Source: Methylobacterium dankookense
GTDB lineage: Bacteria > Pseudomonadota > Alphaproteobacteria > Rhizobiales > Beijerinckiaceae
Reading direction: 5' to 3'
NCBI RefSeq assembly: GCF_902141855.1
Contig: NZ_CABFVH010000024.1
Span: forward strand, 1 to 64,000
DNA length: 64,000 nucleotides
The first letter of the stretch is position 1. Each line of letters starts with the position of its first letter. The position numbers and the translations under genes were made by a program. Shown here in pieces: positions 25,982-39,266 of the stretch. A model generated the notes under the pieces. The model made no database searches and was not told the origin of the DNA. It saw only the letters and a list, made by a program, of their open reading frames with translations.

Positions 25982-26671
25982 ATGCAGACCGCCCTCGCCA
26001 CCGCCGGCCTCGTCCCCGTCTTCGCGACGGCCCTGCCGAACCGCGCCGTCGCGCAGGCCGCGATCCCGCGGGCCGAGGCACGCGGCGAGGTGCGCCGGAC
26101 CTACGTGGCCGACGCGGAGATCTTCGCCGAGGGCGACCGGGCGACCACCTTCTACAAGGTCGTCTCGGGCGTCGTCCGCACCTACAAGCTCCTCTCCGAC
26201 GGACGCCGGCAGATCGATGCCTTCCACCTGCCGGGCGACATCTTCGGCGTGGAGGCCGGCGAGGAGCATCGCTTCAACGCGGAGGCCGTGACCGCGACAC
26301 GGCTGGCTGTCCATCGCCGCGAGCCCCGGGCCCTTGCGGGAGACGACGGCCTGCTGGCCAGGGACGTCGTGGCCGCGATGATGCGAAGCCTGGAGCGGGC
26401 GCAGGACCACATGCTGCTGCTCGGCCGCAAGTCGGCCAAGGAGCGCATCGCGAGCTTCCTGCTCGGCCTGTCGCAGCGGATGGCGTGCCGCGGCACGGCG
26501 ATGGAGTTGCCGATGTCGCGCACCGACATCGCCGATCATCTCGGCCTGACGGTCGAGAGCGTCTCGCGGGCGGTGACCCAGTTGGAGCGGGACGGCCTGA
26601 TCGAGCTGCCGCCGAACCGCCGCGCCGTGATCCTGCGGGACGTGGCGGCCCTGGACGACCTCGCCGAGTGA
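25982..26671 (+). CDS. fixK: FixK-type Crp/Fnr regulator
   Basis: A 229-residue regulator with the FixK-typical sensor stretch FYKVVSGVVRTYKLLSDGRRQ and DAFHLPGDIFGVE, a dimer helix, and the HTH MSRTDIADHLGLTVESVSRAV. It lacks an N-terminal Cys cluster, as FixK proteins do. FixK is normally switched on by FixJ-phosphate and binds TTGAT-N4-ATCAA boxes, which recur through this window. It probably links FixLJ to hemN, pqqC, pdxH and others. Confidence 0.9.
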   Translation: MQTALATAGLVPVFATALPNRAVAQAAIPRAEARGEVRRTYVADAEIFAEGDRATTFYKVVSGVVRTYKLLSDGRRQIDAFHLPGDIFGVEAGEEHRFNAEAVTATRLAVHRREPRALAGDDGLLARDVVAAMMRSLERAQDHMLLLGRKSAKERIASFLLGLSQRMACRGTAMELPMSRTDIADHLGLTVESVSRAVTQLERDGLIELPPNRRAVILRDVAALDDLAE

Positions 26672-26688
26672 ACCGTGCGGCGCGAGCC

Positions 26689-26964
26689 TTAGTCCGGCGC
26701 CTTCGGGAGGATGCCGGCCCCGATGCAGGCGGCCTGGCCGCGTAGAAGCAGGGCCTTGATCCTGTGCTCGCGCACCATCCAGCGCAGGGGGCGCAGGGCC
26801 GGCAGCGACCCAGTGGGATCGAGCCGCGATGCCTTGCCGGCGAGGTTCCCGGCCAGCGCGTCGTGGGTCCGCGCACGGGCCACCAGATCCTCCATTCGTG
26901 CCGCGTCGGGTGCTTCCATCCGGCGGCGCGGCCTCATCGGCGACGCGAAGTGCGGGGTGCCCAT
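26689..26964 (-). CDS. 91-residue hypothetical protein downstream of pdxH
   Basis: The ATG at 26964 follows the pdxH stop by seven bases on the same strand, so the two are likely co-transcribed. The product is basic and soluble, with a central helix (MEDLVARARTHDALAGNL) and a C-terminal half ending in RIKALLLRGQAACIGAGILP. No family was recognised. It converges on fixK, leaving 17 bases between the stop codons. Confidence 0.55.
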   Translation of the reverse strand: MGTPHFASPMRPRRRMEAPDAARMEDLVARARTHDALAGNLAGKASRLDPTGSLPALRPLRWMVREHRIKALLLRGQAACIGAGILPKAPD

Positions 26965-26971
26965 CGTATCC

Positions 26972-27634
26972 TCAGGGGTACAGGCGCGTGCGGGTCCAGA
27001 GGGCGCCGTCGCTCGCGAAACGGACGCGGTCGTGCAGGCGGTAGGCCCGGTCCTGCCAGAACTCGAACGCGACCGGGATGATGCGGAAGCCCCGCCAATG
27101 GGCCGGCCGCGGCACCGGCTTCCCGTCCGAGCGGCTAGCCACCGCGTCGACCTCGCGAAGCAGGGTCGCCCGGTCGGCCAGGGGCTGCGACTGCCGGCTG
27201 GCGACCGCCCCGACGCGGCTCTCGCGGGGACGGCTGGCGAAGTAGGCGTCGGATTCCTCCGGGGAGACCGGCGCGACCGCGCCCCTGGCGCGGACCTGAC
27301 GACGCAGGCTCTTCCAATGCAGGACGATGGCGGCCTGGGCGTTCTGCCCGAGTTCCGCTCCCTTGGCGGAGCGGTCGTTCGTGAAGAACACGAAGCCGCG
27401 TTCGTCGTAGGATTTAAGCAGCATGATCCGCACGTCCGGCATGCCGTCGGCCCCCGTCGTGGCGAGCGCCATGGCATGCGGGTCGTTCGGCTCGGTGCGC
27501 TTGGCTTCGCTCATCCACTCCCGGAACAGTTCCCAGGGATCCGCTCGACACGTGAAGTCGTCCGCGCCGTCCCGAGCGCTCCCGTGGCCTTCGCCGTCTG
27601 CGACCGTAGCTGCGAGTATCTCCGTCATCACCAT
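26972..27634 (-). CDS. pdxH: Pyridoxamine 5'-phosphate oxidase
   Basis: A 220-residue FMN enzyme that oxidises pyridoxine or pyridoxamine 5'-phosphate to pyridoxal 5'-phosphate using O2. Landmarks: MALATTGADGMPDVRIMLLKSYDERGFVFFTN, the FMN-binding KGAELGQNAQAAIVLHWKSL, ESDAYFASRPRESRVGAVAS, and the C-terminal FEFWQDRAYRLHDRVRF. ATG codons at 27634 and 27628 are both possible starts. An FNR-type box lies 64 bases upstream. Like pqqC, it is an O2-requiring cofactor enzyme that appears set for low-oxygen induction. Confidence 0.94.
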   Translation of the reverse strand: MVMTEILAATVADGEGHGSARDGADDFTCRADPWELFREWMSEAKRTEPNDPHAMALATTGADGMPDVRIMLLKSYDERGFVFFTNDRSAKGAELGQNAQAAIVLHWKSLRRQVRARGAVAPVSPEESDAYFASRPRESRVGAVASRQSQPLADRATLLREVDAVASRSDGKPVPRPAHWRGFRIIPVAFEFWQDRAYRLHDRVRFASDGALWTRTRLYP

Positions 27635-27698
27635 TCCCCGTGGCGGGACGTCCCGCCTCTGGTTCGGGTGCTGATGGACCGCCTCGACGGCACCGGCC

Positions 27699-27712
27699 TT
27701 GATGCAGGTCAT
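27699..27712. promoter_or_regulatory. FNR/FixK/DNR-type box upstream of pdxH
   Basis: TTGATGCAGGTCAT, one mismatch at the last base of the inverted repeat. It lies 64 bases before the pdxH start. Confidence 0.62.
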
Positions 27713-27954
27713 GGACGGATCGCACCTCCACCGCTTGGCTCGGTCCGGACCGGCACCCGGATGTCCGGGGACCGGGAAGCGGCGAAAACGCCCTCGGCCA
27801 TCTCCGAAGTTGCGATTCAGGATGCGCCCGCGCCGAGGCGCCGCGCGGTTCGCGCGGGCGAAGGCCGGCGTAGAGCCGGTCGCGGTCCCGTCGCGAGCAA
27901 CGAGGACACCGCGTACGACAAGAAGGACGTCGTGGCACGATAGGGAGACGACGG

Positions 27955-28947
27955 ATGACGACCCTGCACCTCACGCACATGGCGGCCCTTGCCCACCTTG
28001 CGCCGCCCTGGCACCCCGAACGGCCCGACCGCATCCAGGTAATCGAGCGCTGCCTGGAGCAGGAGCGCTTCGCCGCCCTCGTGCGCGAGCAGGCGCCCGT
28101 CGCCTCCGAGGCCGCCTTGGCACGCGCGCACGACGTGGCTTACGTCGAGGCCACGCTCGCAGGGCTCCGGGACGGCGCCCTCCCGGGGGTGGACCACGAC
28201 ACGCATGTCTCCCCGGGCACGCTGGAGGCGGCCCTGCGCAGCGCCGGCGCCGCCGTCCAGGCCGTCGACGAGGTGATGACCGGGCAGGTCCGCAACGCAT
28301 TCTCAGCCATGCGCCCGCCCGGGCACCATGCCGGCCGGGCACGGACGGCCGGCTTCTGCTTCTTCAACAACGTCGCCGTCGCGGCCCGCCACGCCCAGGC
28401 GGTGCACGGGGTTGGGCGCGTCGCGATCCTGGACTGGGACGCGCATCACGGCGACGGGACACAGGAGATCTTCTGGAACGATCCCGACGTCCTCTTCTGC
28501 TCGCTGCACCAATGGCCCTTCTACCCCGATACCGGCGCCGTGTCCGAGCGCGGGCCGCACGATACCGTCGTGAACGTGCCGCTGCCCGCAGGCGCCGACG
28601 GCGGGCCGTTCCGCGAGGGGCTGGCCGCGGTCGTGCTGCCCCGCATCCTGGACTTCCGACCAGACCTGATCCTGATCTCGGCGGGGTTCGACGCGCATTG
28701 GCGCGACCCCCTGGCCGACCTCCGACTCACGGAAGCGGATTTCCGCTGGGCGACCGAGCAGGTCATGGCGGTCGCCGACGCCACGTGCACCGGTCGCATC
28801 GTCTCGCTGCTGGAGGGAGGCTACGACCTCGTCGGGCTGGCGCGGTCGGTTGAGGCCCATGTCGCGGCCCTCATCGAGCCGGCGACCGGCCGGACCTGGG
28901 AGGCCGGCGAGGCCGCGCCGGCGGCGCTCGCGGATGCCGGAAGCTGA
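27955..28947 (+). CDS. Histone deacetylase-like (AcuC/HdaH) amidohydrolase
   Basis: A 330-residue zinc amidohydrolase of the class II HDAC-like family. Active-site motifs are intact: RPPGHHAG, DWDAHHGDGTQ (zinc Asp/His) and SAGFDAH, with GGYDLVGLA near the end. Bacterial members deacetylate acetylpolyamines, acetoin-pathway proteins or small amides; the substrate is not clear here. It is divergent from pdxH and might share its promoter region with the FNR-type box, though the 242-base distance makes direct control doubtful. Confidence 0.9.
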   Translation: MTTLHLTHMAALAHLAPPWHPERPDRIQVIERCLEQERFAALVREQAPVASEAALARAHDVAYVEATLAGLRDGALPGVDHDTHVSPGTLEAALRSAGAAVQAVDEVMTGQVRNAFSAMRPPGHHAGRARTAGFCFFNNVAVAARHAQAVHGVGRVAILDWDAHHGDGTQEIFWNDPDVLFCSLHQWPFYPDTGAVSERGPHDTVVNVPLPAGADGGPFREGLAAVVLPRILDFRPDLILISAGFDAHWRDPLADLRLTEADFRWATEQVMAVADATCTGRIVSLLEGGYDLVGLARSVEAHVAALIEPATGRTWEAGEAAPAALADAGS

Positions 28948-29222
28948 CGAATGGCCTCCCTGAGGAACGCACCGAGATCGCTCATCCGTTCGGCGCCGGT
29001 TCGGGCGGCATCCGCGTGCGGGCAGATGGGCCCGTCCGCCGTTCCGCTCGGAGACCGGGCCAGCGGCGGCGCTCGCCTTCGCGCCATGCCGCGTATCGCC
29101 CTCGGACACCCGCCAGGGCCATGAGCGTCAGCGTATCAGGACGATCGGCCGCTGCGCCCGCCGCAGGGCCGGGCCCCACCGCGCCGCCTCCCTTATGTCC
29201 CGGCGCCTCGGAACGCGCCGGC

Positions 29223-30320
29223 TCAGGCCTCGCGGAGCGCAGGCCTGCCTTCGGCATCCAGGACGAACGCCACGCCCGACTGTTCGAGGGCACGACGCAC
29301 GGCCGTGACCGTTTCCGGGCGGGGCCGGACGGCGCTATTCCCGTCCTCCAACCGGACGACGGTCGAGATCGAGACGTTCGCGCGCTTGGCGAGTTCCTCC
29401 TTCGACAGGCAGGCCATGCCGCGGGCGGCCCGGACCTGCGCGGCCGTGGGGTTGGGTAAGTCCGGCCCGACACGACCGGCAGCGGATGCCGGTTCGGGGC
29501 GAGAGGGCACGTATCGGTTCCGGCCGGGAACGGAAAGGCAGACGCCGACCCACTCGCGCACCGAGCCGTCGCGGTTCATCATCGGCGCGCCGCGCGCGTT
29601 GAACCAGCGGTACACCCCGTCCGCGCACAGCAGCCGGTAATCGGTGTTGTAAGGCGCGGCATGCGCGACCGCCGTCATCCAGGCGGCCGCCGTACGCGCA
29701 CGGTCGTCCGGATGGACGGCGTCGAGCCATCCCTCCCCGGCCATGTCCGCATGGCTCTGGCCGGTCAGGGCTTGCCACTGCGGCATCTCGCGAGGTTCGC
29801 CGTCCGGCCCGTTGATCCAGAACACGGCGGCGGTCGCGGCGACGAGGGCGTTGAGGCGGTCGTGCCGTTGGCGGACCGCGCGCATGGCGTCGTAACAGTC
29901 CGTCACGTCGAACATCACGCCCATGGCCTGCGCTGGCTTGCCGTCAGGCCCGAGGAGCACCTCGGCACGGTGCCGCACCCAGCGTTGCGTCCTATCCGGG
30001 CGGACGACCCGGAACTCGCGCGTGACCGGCTGACCGGAGCGAAGCAGCGCGAACTGGTCACCGTGGGCGGATTGGTCCTCGGGATGGATCATGTCGAGCA
30101 GCGCATCGATGGCGATCTCGGCCGCGGGGTCGAGCCCGAGGATGCGGATGAGGCCCACGGACGCCTCAAGGCGGTCGCCGCGCGGCCCGGCCGACCAGAA
30201 GCCGACCTCGCCGGTGTCCTCGACCAGCTTCAGGAAATGACGCGACGACAATCCGCGCGGTGCCAGGGAGGGGGCATCCTCGGAAAGCGGTCGCACGCGC
30301 ATCAGCGAACGGGTGGGCAT
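29223..30320 (-). CDS. PAS-PAS-HTH(XRE) regulator
   Basis: A 365-residue protein with two PAS/PAC domains (about residues 30-145 and 150-270) and, unusually, a C-terminal XRE-type helix-turn-helix (AARGMACLSKEELAKRANVS; STVVRLEDGNSAV). There is no kinase domain, so this is a one-component regulator whose DNA binding is probably controlled by a PAS ligand. The ATG at 30320 (MPTRSLMRV) follows GGAG and is preferred over the start at 30368. It stands alone, so its target may be its own promoter. Confidence 0.85.
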   Translation of the reverse strand: MPTRSLMRVRPLSEDAPSLAPRGLSSRHFLKLVEDTGEVGFWSAGPRGDRLEASVGLIRILGLDPAAEIAIDALLDMIHPEDQSAHGDQFALLRSGQPVTREFRVVRPDRTQRWVRHRAEVLLGPDGKPAQAMGVMFDVTDCYDAMRAVRQRHDRLNALVAATAAVFWINGPDGEPREMPQWQALTGQSHADMAGEGWLDAVHPDDRARTAAAWMTAVAHAAPYNTDYRLLCADGVYRWFNARGAPMMNRDGSVREWVGVCLSVPGRNRYVPSRPEPASAAGRVGPDLPNPTAAQVRAARGMACLSKEELAKRANVSISTVVRLEDGNSAVRPRPETVTAVRRALEQSGVAFVLDAEGRPALREA

Positions 30321-30633
30321 CGGGATCTCCGCCGAGACGAGCAGGCCGCGTGAGCGATTTTCCTCCACCGGAAGGTAACCAGCGGCTTAATGCGACCGCT
30401 TCCGCCTCAACGAGGCCGAACGATCCCGGTCGATCATGCCGGTTTTCCCGGATCGCAACAATCGAACCGCTCGAACCCTAAGCTAACGTCGCCGCCGTCG
30501 ACGAGGTCGGGCCGGCCTTGCGACCATCGCCTTACGTCGCGGGGCAGCCTCATGGACGTGGGCAACAAAGCGTGTCCATTTCCGTTGTGATGATGCCCCA
30601 GGGCCGAGCCTGAGCCCTGCGCCTCGGTGAGCC

Positions 30634-31809
30634 ATGTCGGACCAGCCTATCCCGCCGCCGCCTCCCGCCCAGCCAGGGCAGGCCTCCTCGGCCCTGTGGA
30701 CCGTGTTCCTGGGCGCGGCCCTCGTCGGCTTGGTCGCCCTGCCGAGGCGCTCCAGAGCAGGCTGCTTGTCCGCGGCTAGCGGTGCCCGGAAGGACGACCG
30801 GAAGCTCGGGACCGAGGACGGGCCCGCCTCGCACGAGGGCGCCGCGGCCGAGCGCGTGGCCGAGCGTGAGCCGGGACGGGGGCGCAAGGCGGATGCGCCT
30901 TCCGAGATCCCCGCCAAGGGTTGGAAGGACATCGCGCTGCGCCTCTACCGGGAGTTCTCCAACGACCGCATCCTGCTGGTCGCTGCCGGCGTCACCTTCT
31001 ACGCCATCCTAGCCCTGTTCCCGGCCATCGCCGCCCTCGTTTCCATCTACGGCGCGGTCGCGGATGCCAGCACCATCAACACGCACCTGAACGAGATGCG
31101 CGGCCTCTTCCCGGACGGCGCCATCGACATCATCGGTGGCCAAGTGAAGCGGCTGACTGCCAAGGGCGACGGCACGCTCGGGCTCACCGCCGTGATCAGC
31201 ATCCTGATCTCGCTCTGGAGCGCGAACGGAGGGATGAAGGCGATCTTCGACGCGCTGAACATCGCCTACGAGGAGGAGGAGAAGCGCTCGATCGTGATTC
31301 TGAACCTGCAGTCGCTCGCCTTCACGGCAGGCGCGCTGCTGTTCGTCGTGCTGGCGCTGACCGGCATCGTGGTGGTGCCCGCCGCGCTTCAGGTGCTCGG
31401 ACTCGACCAGAAGGCCTGGTACATCGCGCTCCTGCGCTTTCCAGCCCTGCTGCTCCTCGTCATTGGGACCTTGGCCGTGCTGTACCGCTACGGACCCAGC
31501 CGCAGGAAGCCGAAGTGGCGCTGGGTGACCTGGGGCAGCGCGCTGGCCGGCGTGCTCTGGCTGATCGTATCGGGGCTGTTCTCCTGGTACGTGGCCAACT
31601 TCGGCAGCTACAACGAGACCTACGGCTCGCTGGGAGCGGCCATCGGCTTCATGACCTGGATCTGGCTGTCCACGACGGTGGTGCTGCTCGGGGCCGAGCT
31701 CAACGCCGAGATGGAGCATCAGACCGCGCGCGACACCACGGTCGGCGGCGAGAAGCCGCTCGGAGCCCGGCAGGCCCGCATGGCAGACACCGTCGCAGCA
31801 TCCGCTTGA
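30634..31809 (+). CDS. YihY/BrkB family membrane protein
   Basis: A 391-residue inner-membrane protein with the YihY pattern: LLVAAGVTFYAILALFPAIAALVSIYG, then SILISLWSANGGMKAIFDALNIAYEEEEKRS, and a final TYGSLGAAIGFMTWIWLSTTVVLLGAELNAE. About six helices follow a charged, low-complexity N-terminal tail with an extra hydrophobic segment at about residues 20-37. The family's role is unsettled. No link to the respiratory genes is evident. Confidence 0.9.
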   Translation: MSDQPIPPPPPAQPGQASSALWTVFLGAALVGLVALPRRSRAGCLSAASGARKDDRKLGTEDGPASHEGAAAERVAEREPGRGRKADAPSEIPAKGWKDIALRLYREFSNDRILLVAAGVTFYAILALFPAIAALVSIYGAVADASTINTHLNEMRGLFPDGAIDIIGGQVKRLTAKGDGTLGLTAVISILISLWSANGGMKAIFDALNIAYEEEEKRSIVILNLQSLAFTAGALLFVVLALTGIVVVPAALQVLGLDQKAWYIALLRFPALLLLVIGTLAVLYRYGPSRRKPKWRWVTWGSALAGVLWLIVSGLFSWYVANFGSYNETYGSLGAAIGFMTWIWLSTTVVLLGAELNAEMEHQTARDTTVGGEKPLGARQARMADTVAASA

Positions 31810-31966
31810 CCGCGCGCGACGTTGTCGCCCGCCTGGGGCGCGGTCCGGCAGTCGGCGATTGCGTAGCCTCACTGGTCGGCCTACGCCTCGCTGCATATGA
31901 CAAGCAAGCGGCTCCCATCTCCGTCGGGCGTCCGCAGTCATCCAGAACCCGACGCGAAACCCTGTC

Positions 31967-35938
<3,972 letters not shown>

Positions 35939-36143
35939 CGCCCCTGCCGGGGCTCGGGCGGCGGATCCCCCGCCGTCTCGGCGTCCCGCGCCAGCGAAGG
36001 CTGCACCAGGCGCCGCTTCCGCGCTGTCGGTACGGTGTGCATGCGTTGCCTCTCGGGTGCTAATAGGCAAGGGATGGCCCGAACCCGACCATGTCACCCC
36101 GCGCCCGTCGAGACCGCGCGGGGCCCCTCGTGCCGGCCCCCCG

Positions 36144-38642
36144 ATGAACGTACCTGAAGCGACCTTGGACAACGTCGTCGACCCGGCCCGGCTCGCAGCC
36201 CTGGCCGCCTACGACATCCTCGACACCGCGCCGGAGCAAGGGTTCGACGACATCGTCCTGCTCGCCCGCAACATCTGCGAGACCCCGGTCGCTTTAGTCA
36301 GCCTCGTCGCCGGCGACCGGCAGTGGTTCAAGGCCCGCCTCGGCTTTCCCGAGTGTGGAACGGACCTGAACGCATCCGTCTGCGCCCATGCCCTGGTCGA
36401 GCCCGATCTGCTCGTCATCCCCGACCTGAGCCTCGACCCGCGCACGCGCTCCAATCCCCTCGTCACCGGAGGGCCGCGCATCCGGTTCTACGCCGGCGCT
36501 CCCCTGCGGACGCCGGACGGCATGGTGCTGGGCAGCCTCTGCGTCATCGACGTCGAGGCCCGCCCGGCGGGCCTGACGCAGCGTCAGGCCGAGTCCCTGC
36601 GCGCGCTCGCCGGGCAGGTCATGGCGCAGCTGGAGCTACGCCGGGCGCTGGCCGATCATCGCCGCCTGCTCGGCCAGAGCGAGGAGCTGATCCGCGCCCA
36701 GGCCGCCATGTCCGGGGCAAAGGGCGACATCGAGGCCATTCTCGACGCTCTTGTGACCGGCGCGATGCAGGCCCTGCCCCATGCCGAAGGAGCCGTCATC
36801 GAGGCGCGCGAGGGCGAGGAACTCGTCTACCGCGCGACCAAGGGCGTGCTCGTCCCGCACGCCGGCCTCCGGCTACCGCTCGACGGCAGCCTCGCGGGCG
36901 CATGCCTGCTCGCCGGCGAGCCCATCCTGGTGCCGGACGTGCTGAAGGATCCGCGCGTCAAGCGGGACCTCGTGGAGTCCCTCCGCCTGCGCTCCTGCAT
37001 CCTCGTCCCGGTCAGGCAGGCCGGCAGGGCGGTCGGGGTACTCAAGCTGCAATCGAGCCGGCGCGGCGCCTTCACCGCGATGGACCTGAAGCTCGCCGAG
37101 GTCCTCGCCGGCACCGTGTCGGCCGGGCTCGCAGAGGTGGCCGAGGCCGAGGCCCGGCGCGAGGCCGAGATCCGGTTGCGACGCGCTCAAGAGGCCGGCG
37201 GCGTGGGCGTGTTCTCCATAGGACTCGACGGCATCCTGCACGCCACGCCCGAGTTCTGCCGCCTCTACGGCCTGGCCCCGCGCGACAGCTACCCGTCCAC
37301 GGCGTTCGAGGAGCTCATCATCCCCGAGGACGCGCATCTGATCTCGACGGCGGCATCGCGACGGAGCGGGAAGGCACCGCGCGACGTGGAGTACCGCGTC
37401 CGCCGGCCGGACACCGGCGAACTGCGCTGGATCGCCCGCAAGGGCGAGCTCGAATACGATCAGGCCGGCAAGCCGGTACGCTTCGTCGGCGTGGCCCGCG
37501 ACATCACCGAGCAGCGGGCCGACCGTGACGCGCTCGCCGAGAGCGAGCGGTTCAAGGCCGTGCTGCTGGGGCTCGGCGACCGGCTGCGCGATCTTACGGA
37601 GGTTGCCGAGGTGACGCGGGTAGCGGCCGAGGTCGCCGGCATGGCCCTACGTGCCAGCCGGGCCGGCTTCGGCCGGATCGACGCCGTGGGCGAGCACCTG
37701 AGCATCGAGCCGGACTGGACTGCACCGGGTCAGGCAAGCGTCGCCGGCCAGCACCGCTTCGCCGACTACGGCGACTTCCACCAAGGGCTCATGCGTGGCG
37801 AGCCCCTCGTGGTCAACGACGCCGCCGTGGACCCGCGCACGGCTGCGTCCATGCCGGCGCTGCGGACCATGGATGTGGCAGCGTTCGTCGACACCCCGTT
37901 GCGCGAGCGCGGCAGGACCGTGGCGCTGTTCTTCGTGCATGACCGAGTGCCCCGGACCTGGACCGCGCAGGAGCTTGAATTCCTGCGCGCGATCGCCGAC
38001 CGGGTCGAGGTCGGCGTCGCCCGGCTGCGGGCCGAGGAGCGGCAGCGCCTGCTCAACCACGAGCTCTCGCACCGCATGAAGAACCTTATTTCGATGGTGC
38101 AGGCGGTCGTGGCGCAGACCCTCCGAGGGGCCAACGACGTCGAGACGGTGCGCGGGGTCTTGGCCCGACGCCTCGTCGCATTGGGCAAGGCGCACGACAT
38201 CCTGCTCGGAGGCGTTGCCGAACGCGCCCCGCTCGCAGCGGTCGTGCGGGAAGGCATCGGGGCCCTCGAAGGTGCGTCCGACCGCGTGCATGTCGCCGGA
38301 CCCGAGTTGGAGGTCGGCGCGAAGGCGGCCCTCTCGCTCGCGCTGATGCTGCACGAGATGACCACCAATGCCGTGAAGTATGGCGCGCTCTCGGTCGCGA
38401 ACGGTCGGGTGGAGCTGTACTGGTCCATCTCCGAGGGCGACGGCGGCCCCGTGCTGAGGCTATCGTGGCGCGAGCGCGGTGGCCCCCCAGTCGAGCCGCC
38501 GGCCCGCAAGGGCTTCGGGACGCGGTTGATCGAGCGCGGTTTGACCGGTCAGGTCGGCGGCGTCCTCGCGCTGGACTACCTTCCCGACGGCGTGACCTGC
38601 GTCGTCGAGGCGCCCCTGCGCAACTTCCAGGACGAAGGTTGA
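36144..38642 (+). CDS. GAF-GAF-PAS-GAF HWE/HisKA_2 histidine kinase
   Basis: An 832-residue soluble kinase: GAF (about 20-165), GAF (190-330), PAS (340-460), GAF (475-640), then an HWE/HisKA_2 core with HELSHRMKNLISMVQAVVAQ and a HATPase domain. The third GAF is a near-copy of the GAF in the kinase just upstream, suggesting domain duplication. It has no receiver; partners may be lone receivers such as the one at 39484. The ATG at 36144 (MNVPEATLDN) is preferred over the opening at 36057. Confidence 0.88.
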   Translation: MNVPEATLDNVVDPARLAALAAYDILDTAPEQGFDDIVLLARNICETPVALVSLVAGDRQWFKARLGFPECGTDLNASVCAHALVEPDLLVIPDLSLDPRTRSNPLVTGGPRIRFYAGAPLRTPDGMVLGSLCVIDVEARPAGLTQRQAESLRALAGQVMAQLELRRALADHRRLLGQSEELIRAQAAMSGAKGDIEAILDALVTGAMQALPHAEGAVIEAREGEELVYRATKGVLVPHAGLRLPLDGSLAGACLLAGEPILVPDVLKDPRVKRDLVESLRLRSCILVPVRQAGRAVGVLKLQSSRRGAFTAMDLKLAEVLAGTVSAGLAEVAEAEARREAEIRLRRAQEAGGVGVFSIGLDGILHATPEFCRLYGLAPRDSYPSTAFEELIIPEDAHLISTAASRRSGKAPRDVEYRVRRPDTGELRWIARKGELEYDQAGKPVRFVGVARDITEQRADRDALAESERFKAVLLGLGDRLRDLTEVAEVTRVAAEVAGMALRASRAGFGRIDAVGEHLSIEPDWTAPGQASVAGQHRFADYGDFHQGLMRGEPLVVNDAAVDPRTAASMPALRTMDVAAFVDTPLRERGRTVALFFVHDRVPRTWTAQELEFLRAIADRVEVGVARLRAEERQRLLNHELSHRMKNLISMVQAVVAQTLRGANDVETVRGVLARRLVALGKAHDILLGGVAERAPLAAVVREGIGALEGASDRVHVAGPELEVGAKAALSLALMLHEMTTNAVKYGALSVANGRVELYWSISEGDGGPVLRLSWRERGGPPVEPPARKGFGTRLIERGLTGQVGGVLALDYLPDGVTCVVEAPLRNFQDEG

Positions 38643-38814
38643 AGCCGATATGCGGCCGGCGGGACGGCGAGCCTTGCCGCCAAGCTGAAACTTGGCGCCT
38701 TATCCGGTCGTTGCACCGCGCCGTCCCTCAACCCTGGTCGCCCCGACTGCGCCCGGCTGAGCGCCTGTAGCCGCTCCTCGAACGCATCCACGGAGCCACT
38801 CTGTCGCGGTGTGC

Positions 38815-38985
38815 GGCCCGCCACCGCGGTGACCACGACGAGCAGGTTGCGGGCGAGGAGAAGAAGACCGACGAGCTGCTGACCCAGATCGCGGAGCGAA
38901 CAACGTCGAGGGCGCGCAGGGCGATGCTGAGGAGGGCGCTTCTGGCGGTCAAAAGGGTTCAGGCAGGAAGAGCGGCAACAAGTAG
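38815..38985 (+). pseudogene. Decayed C-terminal fragment, twin of that at 2153-2262
   Basis: One frame reads RGDHDEQVAGEEKKTDELL and TQIAER, then a one-base deletion shifts to NNVEGAQGDAEEGASGGQKG ending SGRKSGNK and a TAG at 38983-38985. The core ELLTQIAER-NNVEG matches QLLSEIAERINVEG at 2.2 kb, and both end in Gly/Lys/Arg-rich tails. The parent family is not recognised. Confidence 0.4.
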
Positions 38986-39085
38986 GCACCCCGTCAGGCC
39001 AAGCTTAGGTGATATCGGCACAGCGGGGTAAGCTCTGCTGCGCCGTCGCATGTTGACTTGGCTTAGCTAGCGGCGAAGGCCTGAC

Positions 39086-39113
39086 CAAAAAATGCTGCCT
39101 CGGAGGACAGCAT
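39086..39113 (-). terminator. Rho-independent terminator on the minus strand
   Basis: Read on the minus strand, ATGCTGTCCTC pairs with GAGGCAGCAT around a small loop and is followed directly by six T. It would end minus-strand transcripts from the response regulator at 39484-39864. Confidence 0.65.
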
Positions 39114-39266
39114 AGAAGTATTAGGAGGAAAAGCCCATGAGGGATCGGCTGCCTCGTTCCTTCAGAAGGTTCAGAGGAAACGCTGCGCCGCAACAACGCT
39201 AGTTGCGACGCAGCGTTCCAAGGCGCATGCAGTTTGCATGCGACAGCTTTTGACCTGAGCAGCCTC

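Noticed and set aside
36000-36143. Longer N-terminus for the HWE kinase from 36057
   Set aside because: The extra 29 residues are Pro/Arg-rich and precede the GAF domain; the ATG at 36144 fits better.
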